64,000 bases of DNA from JAVVUJ01 sp964582545 (lineage in GTDB: Bacteria > Bacillota > Clostridia > Peptostreptococcales > Anaerovoracaceae). Under the pieces are notes generated by a model, which worked only from the letters and a program-made list of their open reading frames with translations, had not been told where the DNA came from and ran no database searches. Numbering within the stretch: position 1 is the first letter of the stretch; every line of letters starts with the position of its first letter. Position numbers and translations under genes: made by a program. Location: contig CAZOSB010000001.1 in the NCBI GenBank assembly GCA_964582545.1, forward strand, positions 62,001 to 126,000, written 5' to 3'. This document shows positions 8,893 to 18,691 of the stretch, one piece after another.

Positions 8893-9334
8893 GTTACCCT
8901 CCTCTTAATCTTTTTCTATAGCTTTTTGAATATCAAAAAAGGTTACCGACTAAATTTGCAGGAGTACCCGCATTAATGTGGCGAAGCCGCCTTTTTACTT
9001 GTTTATTTATTTTAAGACCTTTGAAGCTTAAATTAAAAAAATAACTTATACCGTTATCATCGCAGATGCTTCATTGTTATTCTAACAGAGCATTTTAAAG
9101 ATTAGTTAAAGATTTCAATAGAATTTTTTAAAATATTTTTTCAATTATTAAGATTTAAAACTTATAAATAAATTATAGATAAAATTAAAAACATTTTAAA
9201 CTTTGTAAATAAAGATATATAGAAGTTTCGATTATATTCATTAAAACAGTTAAAAAATGTAAGAACCTTTGCTTAATGTGATTCATACTATGATTTTAGG
9301 AAAACTAGTTATTATACTAAAATGAGGTGATTGT
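8893..9334. other. AT-rich intergenic region between divergent genes
   Basis: There is no credible coding sequence here. A 17-base palindrome, TTTTTGA-ATA-TCAAAAA (8923-8939), lies just upstream of the hyuA-like start and could be an operator. A short hairpin, GTGGCGAAGCCGCC (8978-8991) followed by TTTTT, looks like a weak terminator on the + strand. The rest (9000-9260) is very AT-rich, with no repeat I can name. The cwlJ promoter is at its right end. Confidence 0.6.
9264..9291 (+). promoter_or_regulatory. Candidate mother-cell (sigma-E/K-like) promoter of cwlJ
   Basis: AAC at 9264-9266, a 17-base spacer and CATACTAT at 9284-9291 resemble a sigma-K promoter (AC and CATA---TA) and also a sigma-E -10 box. 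Mother-cell transcription is what a cortex hydrolase with a GerQ neighbour would need. The match is partial, so this is a suggestion. Confidence 0.4.
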
Positions 9335-9781
9335 ATGCCCTTTGATAATCGAGAGTTATTTGCTAGGCTGATTCAATGTGAGGCGGGAGGGGAAGGTGAT
9401 GACGGTATGCGTGCGGTGGCCACTGTCGTGATGAACCGAACCAATGCTGATATAGGTGAATTCGCGAGAGTAAGTGAAGGCGGAAATGTACGAAATATTA
9501 TCTTTCAACCGGGACAATTCACATGTGCCAGGACTGTGGATAAAGGTAAACCAAACAATCAAAATATTTACAACATGAATCCCACCGAGATCCATTATGA
9601 GATAGCGGATTGGGCACTGGCGGGGAATAGGCTAAATGGTGTAGATAATTCATTGTTTTTCTTTAATCCTTTTTCGCCCACATGTCCGTCGTACTTCCCC
9701 CCGGGAGGCATTGGTATTATTCATAATCGAGTAGGTGACCACTGCTTTTACATCCCAACCGAAAAATATGCAAGCACATAA
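9335..9781 (+). CDS. cwlJ: Spore cortex-lytic cell wall hydrolase, CwlJ/SleB family
   Basis: The 148-residue protein is a single SleB/CwlJ catalytic domain. It has the family opening ARLIQCEAGGEGDDGM with the catalytic Glu16, then VATVVMNRT and the late PGGIG-IIHNRVGDHCFY segment. There is no signal peptide or peptidoglycan-binding domain, which is typical of CwlJ rather than SleB. CwlJ is made in the mother cell, sits at the coat and degrades the muramic-lactam cortex during germination. A gerQ-like gene follows after 33 bases, and in Bacillus GerQ is needed to place CwlJ, so the pairing supports the call. The RBS is GAGGTG, 4 bases or so before the ATG. Confidence 0.9.
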   Translation: MPFDNRELFARLIQCEAGGEGDDGMRAVATVVMNRTNADIGEFARVSEGGNVRNIIFQPGQFTCARTVDKGKPNNQNIYNMNPTEIHYEIADWALAGNRLNGVDNSLFFFNPFSPTCPSYFPPGGIGIIHNRVGDHCFYIPTEKYAST

Positions 9782-9814
9782 TTCAAATTTTAAAACAAAT
9801 AAGGAGAGCTTAAA

Positions 9815-10318
9815 ATGATTAAATGTTCAAATTGTTCTAATGGTACCGCTCCTGCGGTGGTAAAATTGAATACTGACCCTCCCAGTACTACACCTACTTA
9901 TGAGATGCCAAAGTTGATAAAACAAATTCCGTATGATCAAATGTTAAAGAATGCACACAATAATTTAAATGCATTTCCCCAGATGTTAGCGGATGAAGGT
10001 TTACCAGAAGTAAACTTACCGCCTGCCAGTGAGATGTTTACAAATGCACCTATATTTGCAGTGCCGATCAATCCTTTATTGCCTGAAGGATATCAGGAGA
10101 TGTTAAGTTATAATGATATTCAATACTTAAATGGCTTTTTAAGAACACAAATCGGTAAAATGACTCAAGTAGAATTTTTAATTGGAAGCAATACTATGGT
10201 AATCAAGACGGGAATCTTGATGGCTGTAGGAATCAATTATATCATTCTAAAAGAAACAGAAACCGGTGCAGCTCTTGCATGTGACTTCTACACCATTAAA
10301 TTTATCACTTTTTATTAG
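9815..10318 (+). CDS. gerQ: GerQ-like spore coat protein
   Basis: The protein has 167 residues. A low-complexity, Pro- and Asn-rich N-terminal half leads to a C-terminal domain of about 75 residues (from NDIQYLNGFLRTQIGKMTQV to the FITFY end). That domain follows the GerQ pattern: a short helix, the GK-T-V strand, then ILKETETG close to the end. In Bacillus, GerQ is a coat protein cross-linked by transglutaminase and required for CwlJ activity. Its position directly behind cwlJ is the strongest support. The N-terminal half has Cys4, Cys7 and several Lys residues and no Gln-rich tract. It has its own RBS (AAGGAG). Confidence 0.75.
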   Translation: MIKCSNCSNGTAPAVVKLNTDPPSTTPTYEMPKLIKQIPYDQMLKNAHNNLNAFPQMLADEGLPEVNLPPASEMFTNAPIFAVPINPLLPEGYQEMLSYNDIQYLNGFLRTQIGKMTQVEFLIGSNTMVIKTGILMAVGINYIILKETETGAALACDFYTIKFITFY

Positions 10319-10359
10319 AAGATAAGATTACATTTGACTAATTAAAGTTTATAGTCATT

Positions 10360-10395
10360 AAAAGGATATAGGGGGATGTTCCTATATCCTTTTTT
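10360..10395 (+). terminator. Intrinsic terminator after gerQ
   Basis: AAAAGGATATAGG (10360-10372) pairs perfectly with CCTATATCCTTTT (from 10381) across an 8-base loop, followed by a T-run. It separates the cwlJ-gerQ unit from dnaE. Confidence 0.9.
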
Positions 10396-10483
10396 CAAAA
10401 TATTTTTTATGGGATTTTAATATTAAAAATGTTATAATATAAAGCGAACAAACATTTTTTATCATAGTAATATTGAGGGAATT

Positions 10484-13400
10484 ATGGCATTTACACATTT
10501 GCATTTACATACGGAATACAGTTTGTTGGATGGAGCCACCAGGATTAAAGATCTGATGGTGCGTCTGAAGGAACTGAATATGGACTCTGTGGCCATTACG
10601 GATCACGGGGTCATGTTTGGTGTCATTGATTTTTATAAGGTCGCCAAGGAACATGGCATCAAGCCGATTATCGGCTGTGAGGTCTATACAGCCGCAAGAA
10701 CCATGCATCAAAAGGAGGTAGAAAAGGACAAACATCAAGGGCATTTAATTTTATTGGCTGAAAATCAGGAAGGTTACGAAAATCTCATGAAAATCGTTTC
10801 TGCCGGATTTACAGAGGGATTTTACTATAAGCCAAGGGTGGACAAGGATCTTTTAAGAAAACACAACAGCGGTATTATTGCCCTTTCCGCATGTCTGGCA
10901 GGTGACGTGCAGAGAAAGCTTCTCCGTGATGACTACGATGGTGCAAAACGGGAAGTTATAGAATTGCTTGAAATCTTTGGTAAAGGCAATTTTTTTCTGG
11001 AACTACAAGATCAATTTTTAGAAGAAGAGCGCAAGATTTTGCCTTACATGAAAAGGTTGAGAGAGGAGACGGATATCCCCTTTGTGGCAACCAATGACGT
11101 CCACTACATTCATCAAAAGGATGCCAAAGTTCACGATGTATTGATGTGCATTCAGATGGCAAAGACAGTGGATGACGACGATCGCATGCAGTTTCCCAAC
11201 GATCAATTCTATCTGAAATCAGAAGATGAAATGATGAAATTGTTTGCGGATATTCCGGAAGCCATCGAAAATACCACTAAAATTGCAGAGCGATGCAACG
11301 TGGAGTTCGAGTTTGGGAAAATCCACCTACCGGAATTTGCAGCTCCAGAGGGAATGACAAAGGAAGGTTATCTGAGAAAACTCTGCGAAGAGGGGATGAC
11401 CTACAGGTATGGAGTTATTACAGAGGAACTGCGACAACGATTAGAATATGAATTATCCACCATCGAAAGCATGGGATACATAGAGTACTTCCTTATCGTA
11501 TGGGATTTCATCAACTATGCCAAGGAAAACAACATCATGGTTGGACCGGGTAGGGGTTCAGCGGCGGGAAGCATCGTGGCTTATGCCTTAAGGATAACGG
11601 ATATAGACCCCATTAAATATGGATTGATTTTTGAACGTTTCTTAAATCCCGAAAGAATTAGCATGCCGGATATCGATATCGATTTCTGTTATGAACGTAG
11701 GCAGGAAGTCATCCAGTATGTAATTGAAAAATATGGAACAGAGAAGGTAGCCCAAATCATCACTTTTGGTACCATGAAAGCTAAGGCGGCCATCAGAGAT
11801 GTGGGCAGAGCTTTGAACATGCCCTATGGAGAGGTGGATGTCATTGCCAAAGCCATCCCATTTGATCTTCACATGACTTTGGGACGGGCTTTGGAAATTT
11901 CCCCTCAGCTAAAAACTGCTTACGAAAATGAAAGGAAGGTAAGGGAGCTGATCGATACTGCCAAGGCGTTGGAGGGAATGCCTCGTCATGCTTCCACCCA
12001 CGCGGCAGGAGTGGTTATTTCCAAAGAGGATATCAATCACTATGTTCCCCTTTATTTGGCTGACAAAGGCATCAGTACACAGTTTACCATGGGCACCATA
12101 GAAGAATTAGGTCTCTTAAAAATGGATTTTCTAGGGCTCAGGAATTTAACGGTCATTCGGAATGCCCTGGACCTCATAGAAAGAAATCATGGAGTTACCA
12201 TTGATTTTGCAAAGCTTTCCTATGATGATCCCAAGGTGTATGAGCTGATTGGAAGCGGAAATACCCAAGGGATATTTCAGTTGGAAAGCTCAGGCATGAC
12301 ACAATTTATGAAAAACTTAAAACCCGACTGCTTTGAGGATGTGGTGGCGGGAATTTCACTGTTTAGACCAGGTCCTATGGCATCGATTCCCACGTACATT
12401 GAAAATAAGAAGAACCCCTTCAGGGTGCGATATACCCATGAGAAGCTGGAGCCTATCCTTTCTGTGACCTACGGATGTTTGGTGTATCAGGAGCAGGTCA
12501 TGCAGATTGTAAGGGATTTGGCCGGGTATTCCTATGGGAGAAGCGATTTGGTCAGGCGTGCCATGAGTAAGAAAAAGCGAGATGTCATGCTGAAAGAGCA
12601 GGAGTACTTTGTTTTTGGAAAGAGGGCTGAGAACGGGGAAGAAGAGTTAAGGGGTTGCGTTAAGAACGGCATTCCTGAGGATATAGCCAAGGATATTTTC
12701 AATCAGATGATCAGCTTTGCAGAATATGCCTTTAACAAATCCCATGCGGCGGCTTATGCGGTTTTAGCTTACGAAACAGCTTTTTTAAAAACCTATTATC
12801 CGGTAGAATTTATGGCGGCCCTCATGACCAGCGTCATAGGAGACTCCGGCCAAATTGCTAAATATATTAGAAACTGTAATGAGATGAAAATACCTGTTTT
12901 GCCTCCGGACATAGGTGAGAGCCATAAAAAGTTTTCCGTGAAGGATGGAAAGATCAGGTTTGGGTTGTTGGGCGTAAAAAATGTAGGTGAAGGGGTGATC
13001 GATGCCATTATCGCCATGAGGGAAGAACATGGCATTCCTCAGGAATTTTCCCAGTTTATCAACAATATAGCGATACAATATATCAATAAAAAGGCGGTGG
13101 AAAGCCTCATTAAGGCGGGGGCCTTTGACTGTTTGGGGAAAAGTAGATCCCTATTATTGGGCATTTATGAAGATTTGATTGAATCTGCTCAAAACAACTA
13201 CAGGAAGACCATCGAAGGGCAGTTGGACCTTTTCCAACTGAACAGCGCTGTAATGAATTCAGGGAAGTTGGAAGACAATCATCTAATGGTCACGGAATTT
13301 CATAAGGACATGCTTATGGCCATGGAGAAAGAAATGCTAGGAGTATACTTGACAGAGCATCCACTGGCAGACTATGCGGAGTCCATCAATAGGGTGGTTA

Positions 13401-13975
13401 CGGCAACCTCAGAGGAACTGATACACGCCAACGAATCTGAGTTTGCAGGCAGTGTTAAGGATGGTGATTCAGTAACCATAGCAGGCATTATTACGGCAAG
13501 GAAGAAATTGATCACCAAAAGTGGAAAGATGATGGCTTTCATAAATCTAGAAGACTTATTTGGAACCATCGAGGTAATCGTATTTCCAAATATTTTTGAA
13601 AAATACGGTGAATTGTTAGCTGAAGATAAAGTTGTAGCGGTGAAAGGTACTGTAAACTTTAAAGAAGATGAACAGCCTAAAATACTAGCAGACCGAATTT
13701 TGGATATTAATGCTTTAAATGATATAGAAACAAAAAATGAACAAAAGCCCAAGGAAAAGCCTCTGATTATATCCATACCTGCGGAATTGAATGAAGGAAA
13801 GACTCTGCCAATTATTAAGGAGTTATTGATGAATCACAAGGGAAGCACTCCTGTAGTCATCGTAGCGGAAGGCTCGGGAAACAAATACAGAACAAAAGAA
13901 AATCTATGGATTATGCCAGATGAAGTATTTTTTGCGAAATTAGAAAAAATAATTGGCAGTCAGAAAAGAACGTGA
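10484..13975 (+). CDS. dnaE: DNA polymerase III alpha subunit (DnaE)
   Basis: The 1163-residue replicative polymerase is of the DnaE type. The N-terminal PHP domain begins FTHLHLHTEYSLLDGATR. The palm contains VGPGRGSAAGS and the catalytic MPDIDIDF acidic motif, and RHASTHAAGVV and FNKSHAAAYA follow. A C-terminal OB fold is near residues 990-1070 (VTIAGIITARKK, then FINLEDLFGTIEV). There is no inserted 3'-5' exonuclease, so it is not PolC. In Firmicutes with PolC, DnaE extends primers; whether PolC is present cannot be seen here. A TATAAT box at 10433-10438 is a plausible -10 without a clear -35. It ends 44 bases before pfkA. Confidence 0.97.
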   Translation: MAFTHLHLHTEYSLLDGATRIKDLMVRLKELNMDSVAITDHGVMFGVIDFYKVAKEHGIKPIIGCEVYTAARTMHQKEVEKDKHQGHLILLAENQEGYENLMKIVSAGFTEGFYYKPRVDKDLLRKHNSGIIALSACLAGDVQRKLLRDDYDGAKREVIELLEIFGKGNFFLELQDQFLEEERKILPYMKRLREETDIPFVATNDVHYIHQKDAKVHDVLMCIQMAKTVDDDDRMQFPNDQFYLKSEDEMMKLFADIPEAIENTTKIAERCNVEFEFGKIHLPEFAAPEGMTKEGYLRKLCEEGMTYRYGVITEELRQRLEYELSTIESMGYIEYFLIVWDFINYAKENNIMVGPGRGSAAGSIVAYALRITDIDPIKYGLIFERFLNPERISMPDIDIDFCYERRQEVIQYVIEKYGTEKVAQIITFGTMKAKAAIRDVGRALNMPYGEVDVIAKAIPFDLHMTLGRALEISPQLKTAYENERKVRELIDTAKALEGMPRHASTHAAGVVISKEDINHYVPLYLADKGISTQFTMGTIEELGLLKMDFLGLRNLTVIRNALDLIERNHGVTIDFAKLSYDDPKVYELIGSGNTQGIFQLESSGMTQFMKNLKPDCFEDVVAGISLFRPGPMASIPTYIENKKNPFRVRYTHEKLEPILSVTYGCLVYQEQVMQIVRDLAGYSYGRSDLVRRAMSKKKRDVMLKEQEYFVFGKRAENGEEELRGCVKNGIPEDIAKDIFNQMISFAEYAFNKSHAAAYAVLAYETAFLKTYYPVEFMAALMTSVIGDSGQIAKYIRNCNEMKIPVLPPDIGESHKKFSVKDGKIRFGLLGVKNVGEGVIDAIIAMREEHGIPQEFSQFINNIAIQYINKKAVESLIKAGAFDCLGKSRSLLLGIYEDLIESAQNNYRKTIEGQLDLFQLNSAVMNSGKLEDNHLMVTEFHKDMLMAMEKEMLGVYLTEHPLADYAESINRVVTATSEELIHANESEFAGSVKDGDSVTIAGIITARKKLITKSGKMMAFINLEDLFGTIEVIVFPNIFEKYGELLAEDKVVAVKGTVNFKEDEQPKILADRILDINALNDIETKNEQKPKEKPLIISIPAELNEGKTLPIIKELLMNHKGSTPVVIVAEGSGNKYRTKENLWIMPDEVFFAKLEKIIGSQKRT

Positions 13976-14019
13976 TATACTTAGCGTGGATAATTTTGAT
14001 TAACCATGGAGGTAAAAAC

Positions 14020-14982
14020 ATGAAAAAGATTGGCGTATTGACCAGCGGAGGGGATGCACCGGGTATGAATGCTGCCGTTCGTTCTGTGGTAAGGTGTGCA
14101 ATTTTTGAGGGCATGCAGGTATATGGCATAGAACGTGGTTACGAGGGACTGATTCACGGTGAGTTGGAAGAGATGAAGACCTCTTCCGTTTCAGATATTC
14201 TTCAGCGCGGGGGAACCATCTTAAGAACAGCCAGGAGCAAAAGCTTTATGGAACCTGAAGGTTTTAAAAAGGCATTAGGGATGTTGGAAAACTTTGAGAT
14301 TGAGGGACTTGTGGTAATCGGCGGTGATGGATCCTTTACAGGAGGGTTGAAACTAGCAGAAGAGGGAATTACGGTGATGGGAATCCCCGGTACTATTGAT
14401 AACGATTTGGCTTACACCGATTTCACCATCGGATTTGATACAGCTGTCAATACAGTGCTTAGCGCTCTTGGAAATATTAGGGATACCTCTTCTTCTCATG
14501 AAAGAACCACTGTGATAGAGGTAATGGGGAGGCATTGCGGAGATATCGCTTTATATGCTGGATTGACAGGTGGGGCAGAAAGCATATTAATTCCAGAAAT
14601 TCCTGTGAATATCAATCAAATTTGTAGAAAGTTAATTCAAGGCAGAAACAGAGGGAAGCTGCACAATATCATCGTAAGAGCTGAGGGTGTGGATATGTCT
14701 TCGGATGAACTGGCAAAAACCATCGAAGAGAGAACAGGCATGGAAACAAAAGTGGTGGTTTTAGGTTACACTCAAAGAGGTGGTTCTCCCACAGCCAGAG
14801 ATAGGATGTTAGCTAGCAGAATGGGGGAAAAAGCTGTTGAATTGCTGAGGGATGGCAGTCAGAGTAAGGCCATCGGTATATCAGGAGCTGAAATCGTACA
14901 CTATGACTTAAGGGAAGCATTAAATACAAAACGGATCGTTGATGATTCATTTATGAAGTTAGCAGATATATTATCGATATAA
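14020..14982 (+). CDS. pfkA: 6-phosphofructokinase
   Basis: The 320-residue ATP-dependent phosphofructokinase converts fructose 6-phosphate to fructose 1,6-bisphosphate. It shows LTSGGDAPGMNAA near the start, GGDGSFTG at 101-108 and PGTIDNDL at 123-130 with the catalytic Asp128; Gly in GGDGS indicates ATP rather than PPi use. I set the start at ATG 14020, preceded by GGAGG at 14008-14012; a longer frame from 13972 would add 16 unrelated residues and overlap the end of dnaE. The pairing dnaE-pfkA-pyk is common in Firmicutes, although here a transporter gene lies between pfkA and pyk. Confidence 0.97.
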   Translation: MKKIGVLTSGGDAPGMNAAVRSVVRCAIFEGMQVYGIERGYEGLIHGELEEMKTSSVSDILQRGGTILRTARSKSFMEPEGFKKALGMLENFEIEGLVVIGGDGSFTGGLKLAEEGITVMGIPGTIDNDLAYTDFTIGFDTAVNTVLSALGNIRDTSSSHERTTVIEVMGRHCGDIALYAGLTGGAESILIPEIPVNINQICRKLIQGRNRGKLHNIIVRAEGVDMSSDELAKTIEERTGMETKVVVLGYTQRGGSPTARDRMLASRMGEKAVELLRDGSQSKAIGISGAEIVHYDLREALNTKRIVDDSFMKLADILSI

Positions 14983-14986
14983 ACTG

Positions 14987-15025
14987 GCACTGCTTTGACC
15001 CTGTGTATACAGAGCAGTGCTTTTT
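14987..15025 (+). terminator. Intrinsic terminator after pfkA
   Basis: GCACTGCT (14987-14994) pairs with AGCAGTGC (15013-15020) across an 18-base loop, followed by TTTTT. It lies before the start chosen for the next gene and argues against that frame's longer in-frame start inside the loop. Confidence 0.8.
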
Positions 15026-15048
15026 CAAGAGGAGGAAAGACAGAAACC

Positions 15049-16725
15049 ATGAGCAATGAGACTGTACAAATTGTGTTTGGACTACTTGGGGGGTTGGCCA
15101 TCTTTATTTATGGGATGAATTTAATGAGCGAAGGGTTACAGAAGGCAGCAGGGGAAAGAATGAGAAGTATACTGGCGATGCTCACCAAAAATCCATTAAT
15201 CGGCATACTGGCCGGTGCCCTGACTACAGCGGTACTTCAGAGTAGCAGTGCAACTACGGTCATGGTAATCGGGTTTGTCAGTGCAGGTTTGATGAACTTG
15301 CCACAGTCCATCAGCATTATTTTGGGGGCCAATATCGGTACTACCATTACAGCACAGCTGATCGCTTTTAAAATAGGCGACTATATATGGCCTATCGTGG
15401 TAATCGGATTTGTCTTATATTTCTTCTTTAAAAAAGAGCAGATTAATCATGTGGGTCAAACCATATTTGCTTTCGGTCTCTTATTTATAGGGATTAATAC
15501 CATGGGTGGGGTCATGAAACCATTGGCAGCCTCTCCTGTCTTTGCAGATATGATGATCAACGTGCAAAACATACCGGCTTTGGGGGTACTGTTGGGCACC
15601 GGAATGACCGTTTTGGTTCAGAGCAGCAGTGCGACGATTGCAGTATTGCAGAACTTAGCTTCTCAATCGGGTCCCGACGGAGTGACCAGCATCATCGGTC
15701 TTCAGGGTTCGCTGCCTATCCTTTTTGGCGACAATATCGGTACTACTATAACGGCACTACTAGCAACCATAGGCGCTACTGTTAATGCAAAGAGAACCGC
15801 CATCGCACACACTGTCTTTAATGTGACAGGAACCTTAATCTTTATATGGTTTGTACCGGTCTTTGCCAAGTTTGTGGCTTACATTTCACCAAAGGGACCG
15901 GAAATTGAAATTATTGCGCGACAAATCGCAAATGCCCATACAACTTTCAACGTCGTCAATACCATAATGTGGCTGCCCTTTATTTGGCTTCTGGTTAAAA
16001 TCGTAACGAAAATATTACCTGGTCAGGAAGTTGAGTTAAATGATAGAACCCCTATGTATTTAGATACTAAAATTTTAAATCAGCCGGTATTTGCCATCCA
16101 TTTGGCCACCAGCGAGCTTTCTAGGATTGCATCCTTTGCCTCTACCATGATTCACGATGCGAAGAAGGGTTTCCTAGAGGGAGATGTAAAGGCTACTCAG
16201 CGAGTTTTAGAAACGGAAGATACGGTAGACATCCTTCAGGATGCTACGGTGAAATACCTGTCTTCCATCTCCACTGTGGCGGAATTGACAGAGCAGCAGG
16301 CTATGAGAATCAGGGGCTTGATGCATGTTGCTAGTGATATTGAAAGAATTGGAGACCATTGTACCAACATTGCTGAATTTGCACTGATGAAAAATGATAA
16401 GAAATATGTGTTTTCTGAAGAGGCAAAGACAGAGCTTGCCGATGCCTTTGACAGGGCCGGAACCCTTGTGGCATATGCTTTTGAAGCTTTGGAAAAGGGC
16501 GATGAGGACCTTGCCAGAAACGTTAAGAAATTGGAAGACAAGTTGGATGTATTAGAAGAAGTTTTAAGAGAAAATCATATGAAGAGATTAAATCAGGGAA
16601 AATGTTCACCGGAGTTGACGGTTATTTACTCTGATATTATCCATAATATAGAAAGAGTGGGAGATCACGCGGACAATATTGCGGATGCTGTTTTAGCAGA
16701 TGTCAATTTCGTCCATGTACCATAA
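15049..16725 (+). CDS. Na/Pi cotransporter family protein with C-terminal PhoU-like domain
   Basis: The product is about 558 residues. The membrane half carries two inverted copies of the Na/Pi-cotransporter repeat, seen as TAVLQSSSATTVMVIGF and VLVQSSSATIAVLQ, each followed by GANIGTT or GDNIGTT. From about residue 340 on there is a soluble helical PhoU-like domain containing two ERIGDH/ERVGDH motifs. Family members are thought to move phosphate with sodium, and the PhoU part may regulate this; the direction of transport is not evident. ATG 15049 was chosen because earlier starts fall in the terminator. AGAGGAGG lies 13 bases upstream, a longish spacing. Confidence 0.88.
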   Translation: MSNETVQIVFGLLGGLAIFIYGMNLMSEGLQKAAGERMRSILAMLTKNPLIGILAGALTTAVLQSSSATTVMVIGFVSAGLMNLPQSISIILGANIGTTITAQLIAFKIGDYIWPIVVIGFVLYFFFKKEQINHVGQTIFAFGLLFIGINTMGGVMKPLAASPVFADMMINVQNIPALGVLLGTGMTVLVQSSSATIAVLQNLASQSGPDGVTSIIGLQGSLPILFGDNIGTTITALLATIGATVNAKRTAIAHTVFNVTGTLIFIWFVPVFAKFVAYISPKGPEIEIIARQIANAHTTFNVVNTIMWLPFIWLLVKIVTKILPGQEVELNDRTPMYLDTKILNQPVFAIHLATSELSRIASFASTMIHDAKKGFLEGDVKATQRVLETEDTVDILQDATVKYLSSISTVAELTEQQAMRIRGLMHVASDIERIGDHCTNIAEFALMKNDKKYVFSEEAKTELADAFDRAGTLVAYAFEALEKGDEDLARNVKKLEDKLDVLEEVLRENHMKRLNQGKCSPELTVIYSDIIHNIERVGDHADNIADAVLADVNFVHVP

Positions 16726-16752
16726 AAAGATCCTAACTCTCAGGAGGTAATA

Positions 16753-18207
16753 ATGAAACAAATGAAATTAAGTACTTTATTAAAAAAGACAAAAATTATA
16801 TGCACAATTGGTCCAGCAAGTGATAATAGGGATATCCTAACGCAAATGATGCGGGCAGGAATGAATGGAGCGAGATTTAACTTCTCTCACGGAACCCATG
16901 AAGAACACGAAAAAAAGATGAATTTGGTAAAGGAAATCAGAGAGGAACTGGGGTTACCCATTTCCATTATTTTAGATACCAAAGGTCCTGAAATCAGGAC
17001 GGGAAAATTCCAAGAAGGAACTGTAACTTTAACGGAGGGTCAAACCTTTATCCTTACTACTGAGGATGTGATGGGGAACGAAGAGAAGTGCAGCATTTCC
17101 TATGAAGGTCTCATTGCAGACGTGAAAGTGGGAGATACGGTGCTCATAGATGATGGACTTGTGGCCATGGAAATTAAGGAAATTAGAGGTCGGGAGTTAG
17201 TTTGCACCGTGAAGAATGGTGGAGAGTTAAAGGACTATAAAAGCATCAATGTACCGGGCGTAAAGGTAAAGCTTCCTGCAATTACAGAGAGAGACAAGGC
17301 AGATATAGAGTTTGGCATTTCACAGGATGTAGACTTCATTGCTGCTTCTTTCGTGCGCAAGGCTTCGGATATTGAAGAGATGCGATGGCTATTAAACGAC
17401 AGAGGGGCTTCCCATATCAGAATTATTGCTAAGATTGAAAATAAAGAAGGTGTAGATAATATAGATGAAATCATCAAGGCTTCAGATGGAGTCATGGTGG
17501 CTCGAGGAGACCTGGGAGTGGAAATTCCGGCAGAGAATGTACCTATCTACCAAAAAAAGATTATAAAAAAATGCAATAAAATGGGTAAGTTTGTAATTAC
17601 TGCCACTCAGATGATGGATTCTATGATGAGAAACCCAAGACCCACCAGAGCAGAAGTGGCGGATGTGGCCAATGCAATTTTTGACGGTACGGATGTAATC
17701 ATGCTTTCCGGTGAAACGGCTGCGGGGAAATATCCGGTAGAAGCTGTTACGAGGATGATGGAGATTGCGGAAACTGCAGAGGAAAGCTTAGATTATGAAA
17801 AATTGTTAGCGGATCAGATGCCTGACAGAAATGAGAGCATTACCAATGCGATAGGTTATGCAACTTGCACCAGTGCCTATGGGCTGAAGGCGAAAGCCAT
17901 ACTGACACCTACTTCATCAGGATATACGGCATCCGTGGTTTCTAAGTTCAGACCAAAGGCACCGATTATCGCATTTACAATGTCTGAAGGCGTTGCCAGA
18001 CGACTATCTTTGGTATGGGGTACCTATCCCATGGTCATGGAGGCAAAAGGCTCTGCAGATGAACTTTTTCGGGCGTCAGCGCATAAGGGAATTGCTCATA
18101 GTTTAATCCACAATGGGGATATCATCGTCATTACTGCAGGTCTGCCTGTAGGTGTTGAGGGAAATACAAACAGGATGAGTATTCACATAGTCGGTAAGGA
18201 CATTTAA
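16753..18207 (+). CDS. pyk: Pyruvate kinase
   Basis: The 484-residue enzyme makes pyruvate and ATP from phosphoenolpyruvate. It has the family opening KIICTIGPAS, the NFSHGTHEEH loop, ILDTKGPEIRTG, and the active-site stretch VMVARGDLGVEIP followed by MMDSMMRNPRPTRAEVADVAN. It ends after the C-terminal regulatory domain and lacks the extra PEP-utiliser domain found in longer Bacillus enzymes. AGGAGG lies 6 bases from the ATG, confirming 16753. The stop abuts the end of the convergent USP-like gene without a visible terminator. Confidence 0.97.
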   Translation: MKQMKLSTLLKKTKIICTIGPASDNRDILTQMMRAGMNGARFNFSHGTHEEHEKKMNLVKEIREELGLPISIILDTKGPEIRTGKFQEGTVTLTEGQTFILTTEDVMGNEEKCSISYEGLIADVKVGDTVLIDDGLVAMEIKEIRGRELVCTVKNGGELKDYKSINVPGVKVKLPAITERDKADIEFGISQDVDFIAASFVRKASDIEEMRWLLNDRGASHIRIIAKIENKEGVDNIDEIIKASDGVMVARGDLGVEIPAENVPIYQKKIIKKCNKMGKFVITATQMMDSMMRNPRPTRAEVADVANAIFDGTDVIMLSGETAAGKYPVEAVTRMMEIAETAEESLDYEKLLADQMPDRNESITNAIGYATCTSAYGLKAKAILTPTSSGYTASVVSKFRPKAPIIAFTMSEGVARRLSLVWGTYPMVMEAKGSADELFRASAHKGIAHSLIHNGDIIVITAGLPVGVEGNTNRMSIHIVGKDI

Positions 18208-18594
18208 TCAAGGTACGATGATCAGCTCCACGGTTTCCGATATGGATTCCTGTAGCTTGGTCATCATATTTGTGTTGCTTTGAGCATCCCCGGAGGCTCC
18301 GGCCACCACATGGGTAATTTTATTTTTATGAATCAAATCGGCTAAGGTTGCAATAACATCGTTGGAGCGAACTACAGTGAGATTGGCTCCAAATTCTAAG
18401 GCTTTTTCATATAGATATTCTAAAGCAACACCTTCTTTGCTATTGCCAAGAAAGTTGAATTGGTAGTGAGCTACATGGATGATGAATAGTTCTCCGGCAT
18501 TCTTTTCTTTGCTTTTTTCCAAAAGCTGATAACCAAACTGGATTAACCTTTCACAGGTTTTTTGTTGGGTTACGCAAACCATTATATTTTTCAT
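18208..18594 (-). CDS. Universal stress protein-like protein
   Basis: This small, 128-residue alpha/beta protein opens with KNIMVCVTQQKTCERLI and has a long hydrophobic strand (FIIHVAHY), then THVVAGASGDAQSNT near the end. This is the layout of a UspA-type nucleotide-binding fold; the late motif stands where USPs have their G-2x-G-9x-G(S/T) ATP loop but is degenerate here. It also resembles the USP-like part of KdpD. Function is unknown. AGGTGA precedes the start. It converges on pyk with no gap. Confidence 0.6.
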   Translation of the reverse strand: MKNIMVCVTQQKTCERLIQFGYQLLEKSKEKNAGELFIIHVAHYQFNFLGNSKEGVALEYLYEKALEFGANLTVVRSNDVIATLADLIHKNKITHVVAGASGDAQSNTNMMTKLQESISETVELIIVP

Positions 18595-18691
18595 AACGTC
18601 ACCTTACATTATTTTATTTATTTATATTTATATATTATACAATAATCAAATTCCACTTACCAGTACAAAATGTGAAAGAAAGGACTTCAAT

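Noticed and set aside
8934..8997. Cyclic-di-GMP or similar riboswitch near the hyuA-like gene
   Set aside because: A GGTTACCGA stretch resembles the end of a GEMM aptamer, but the other conserved parts and the helices are missing.
14995..15048. Longer start of the Na/Pi cotransporter-like gene
   Set aside because: It lies inside the loop and arm of the pfkA terminator.
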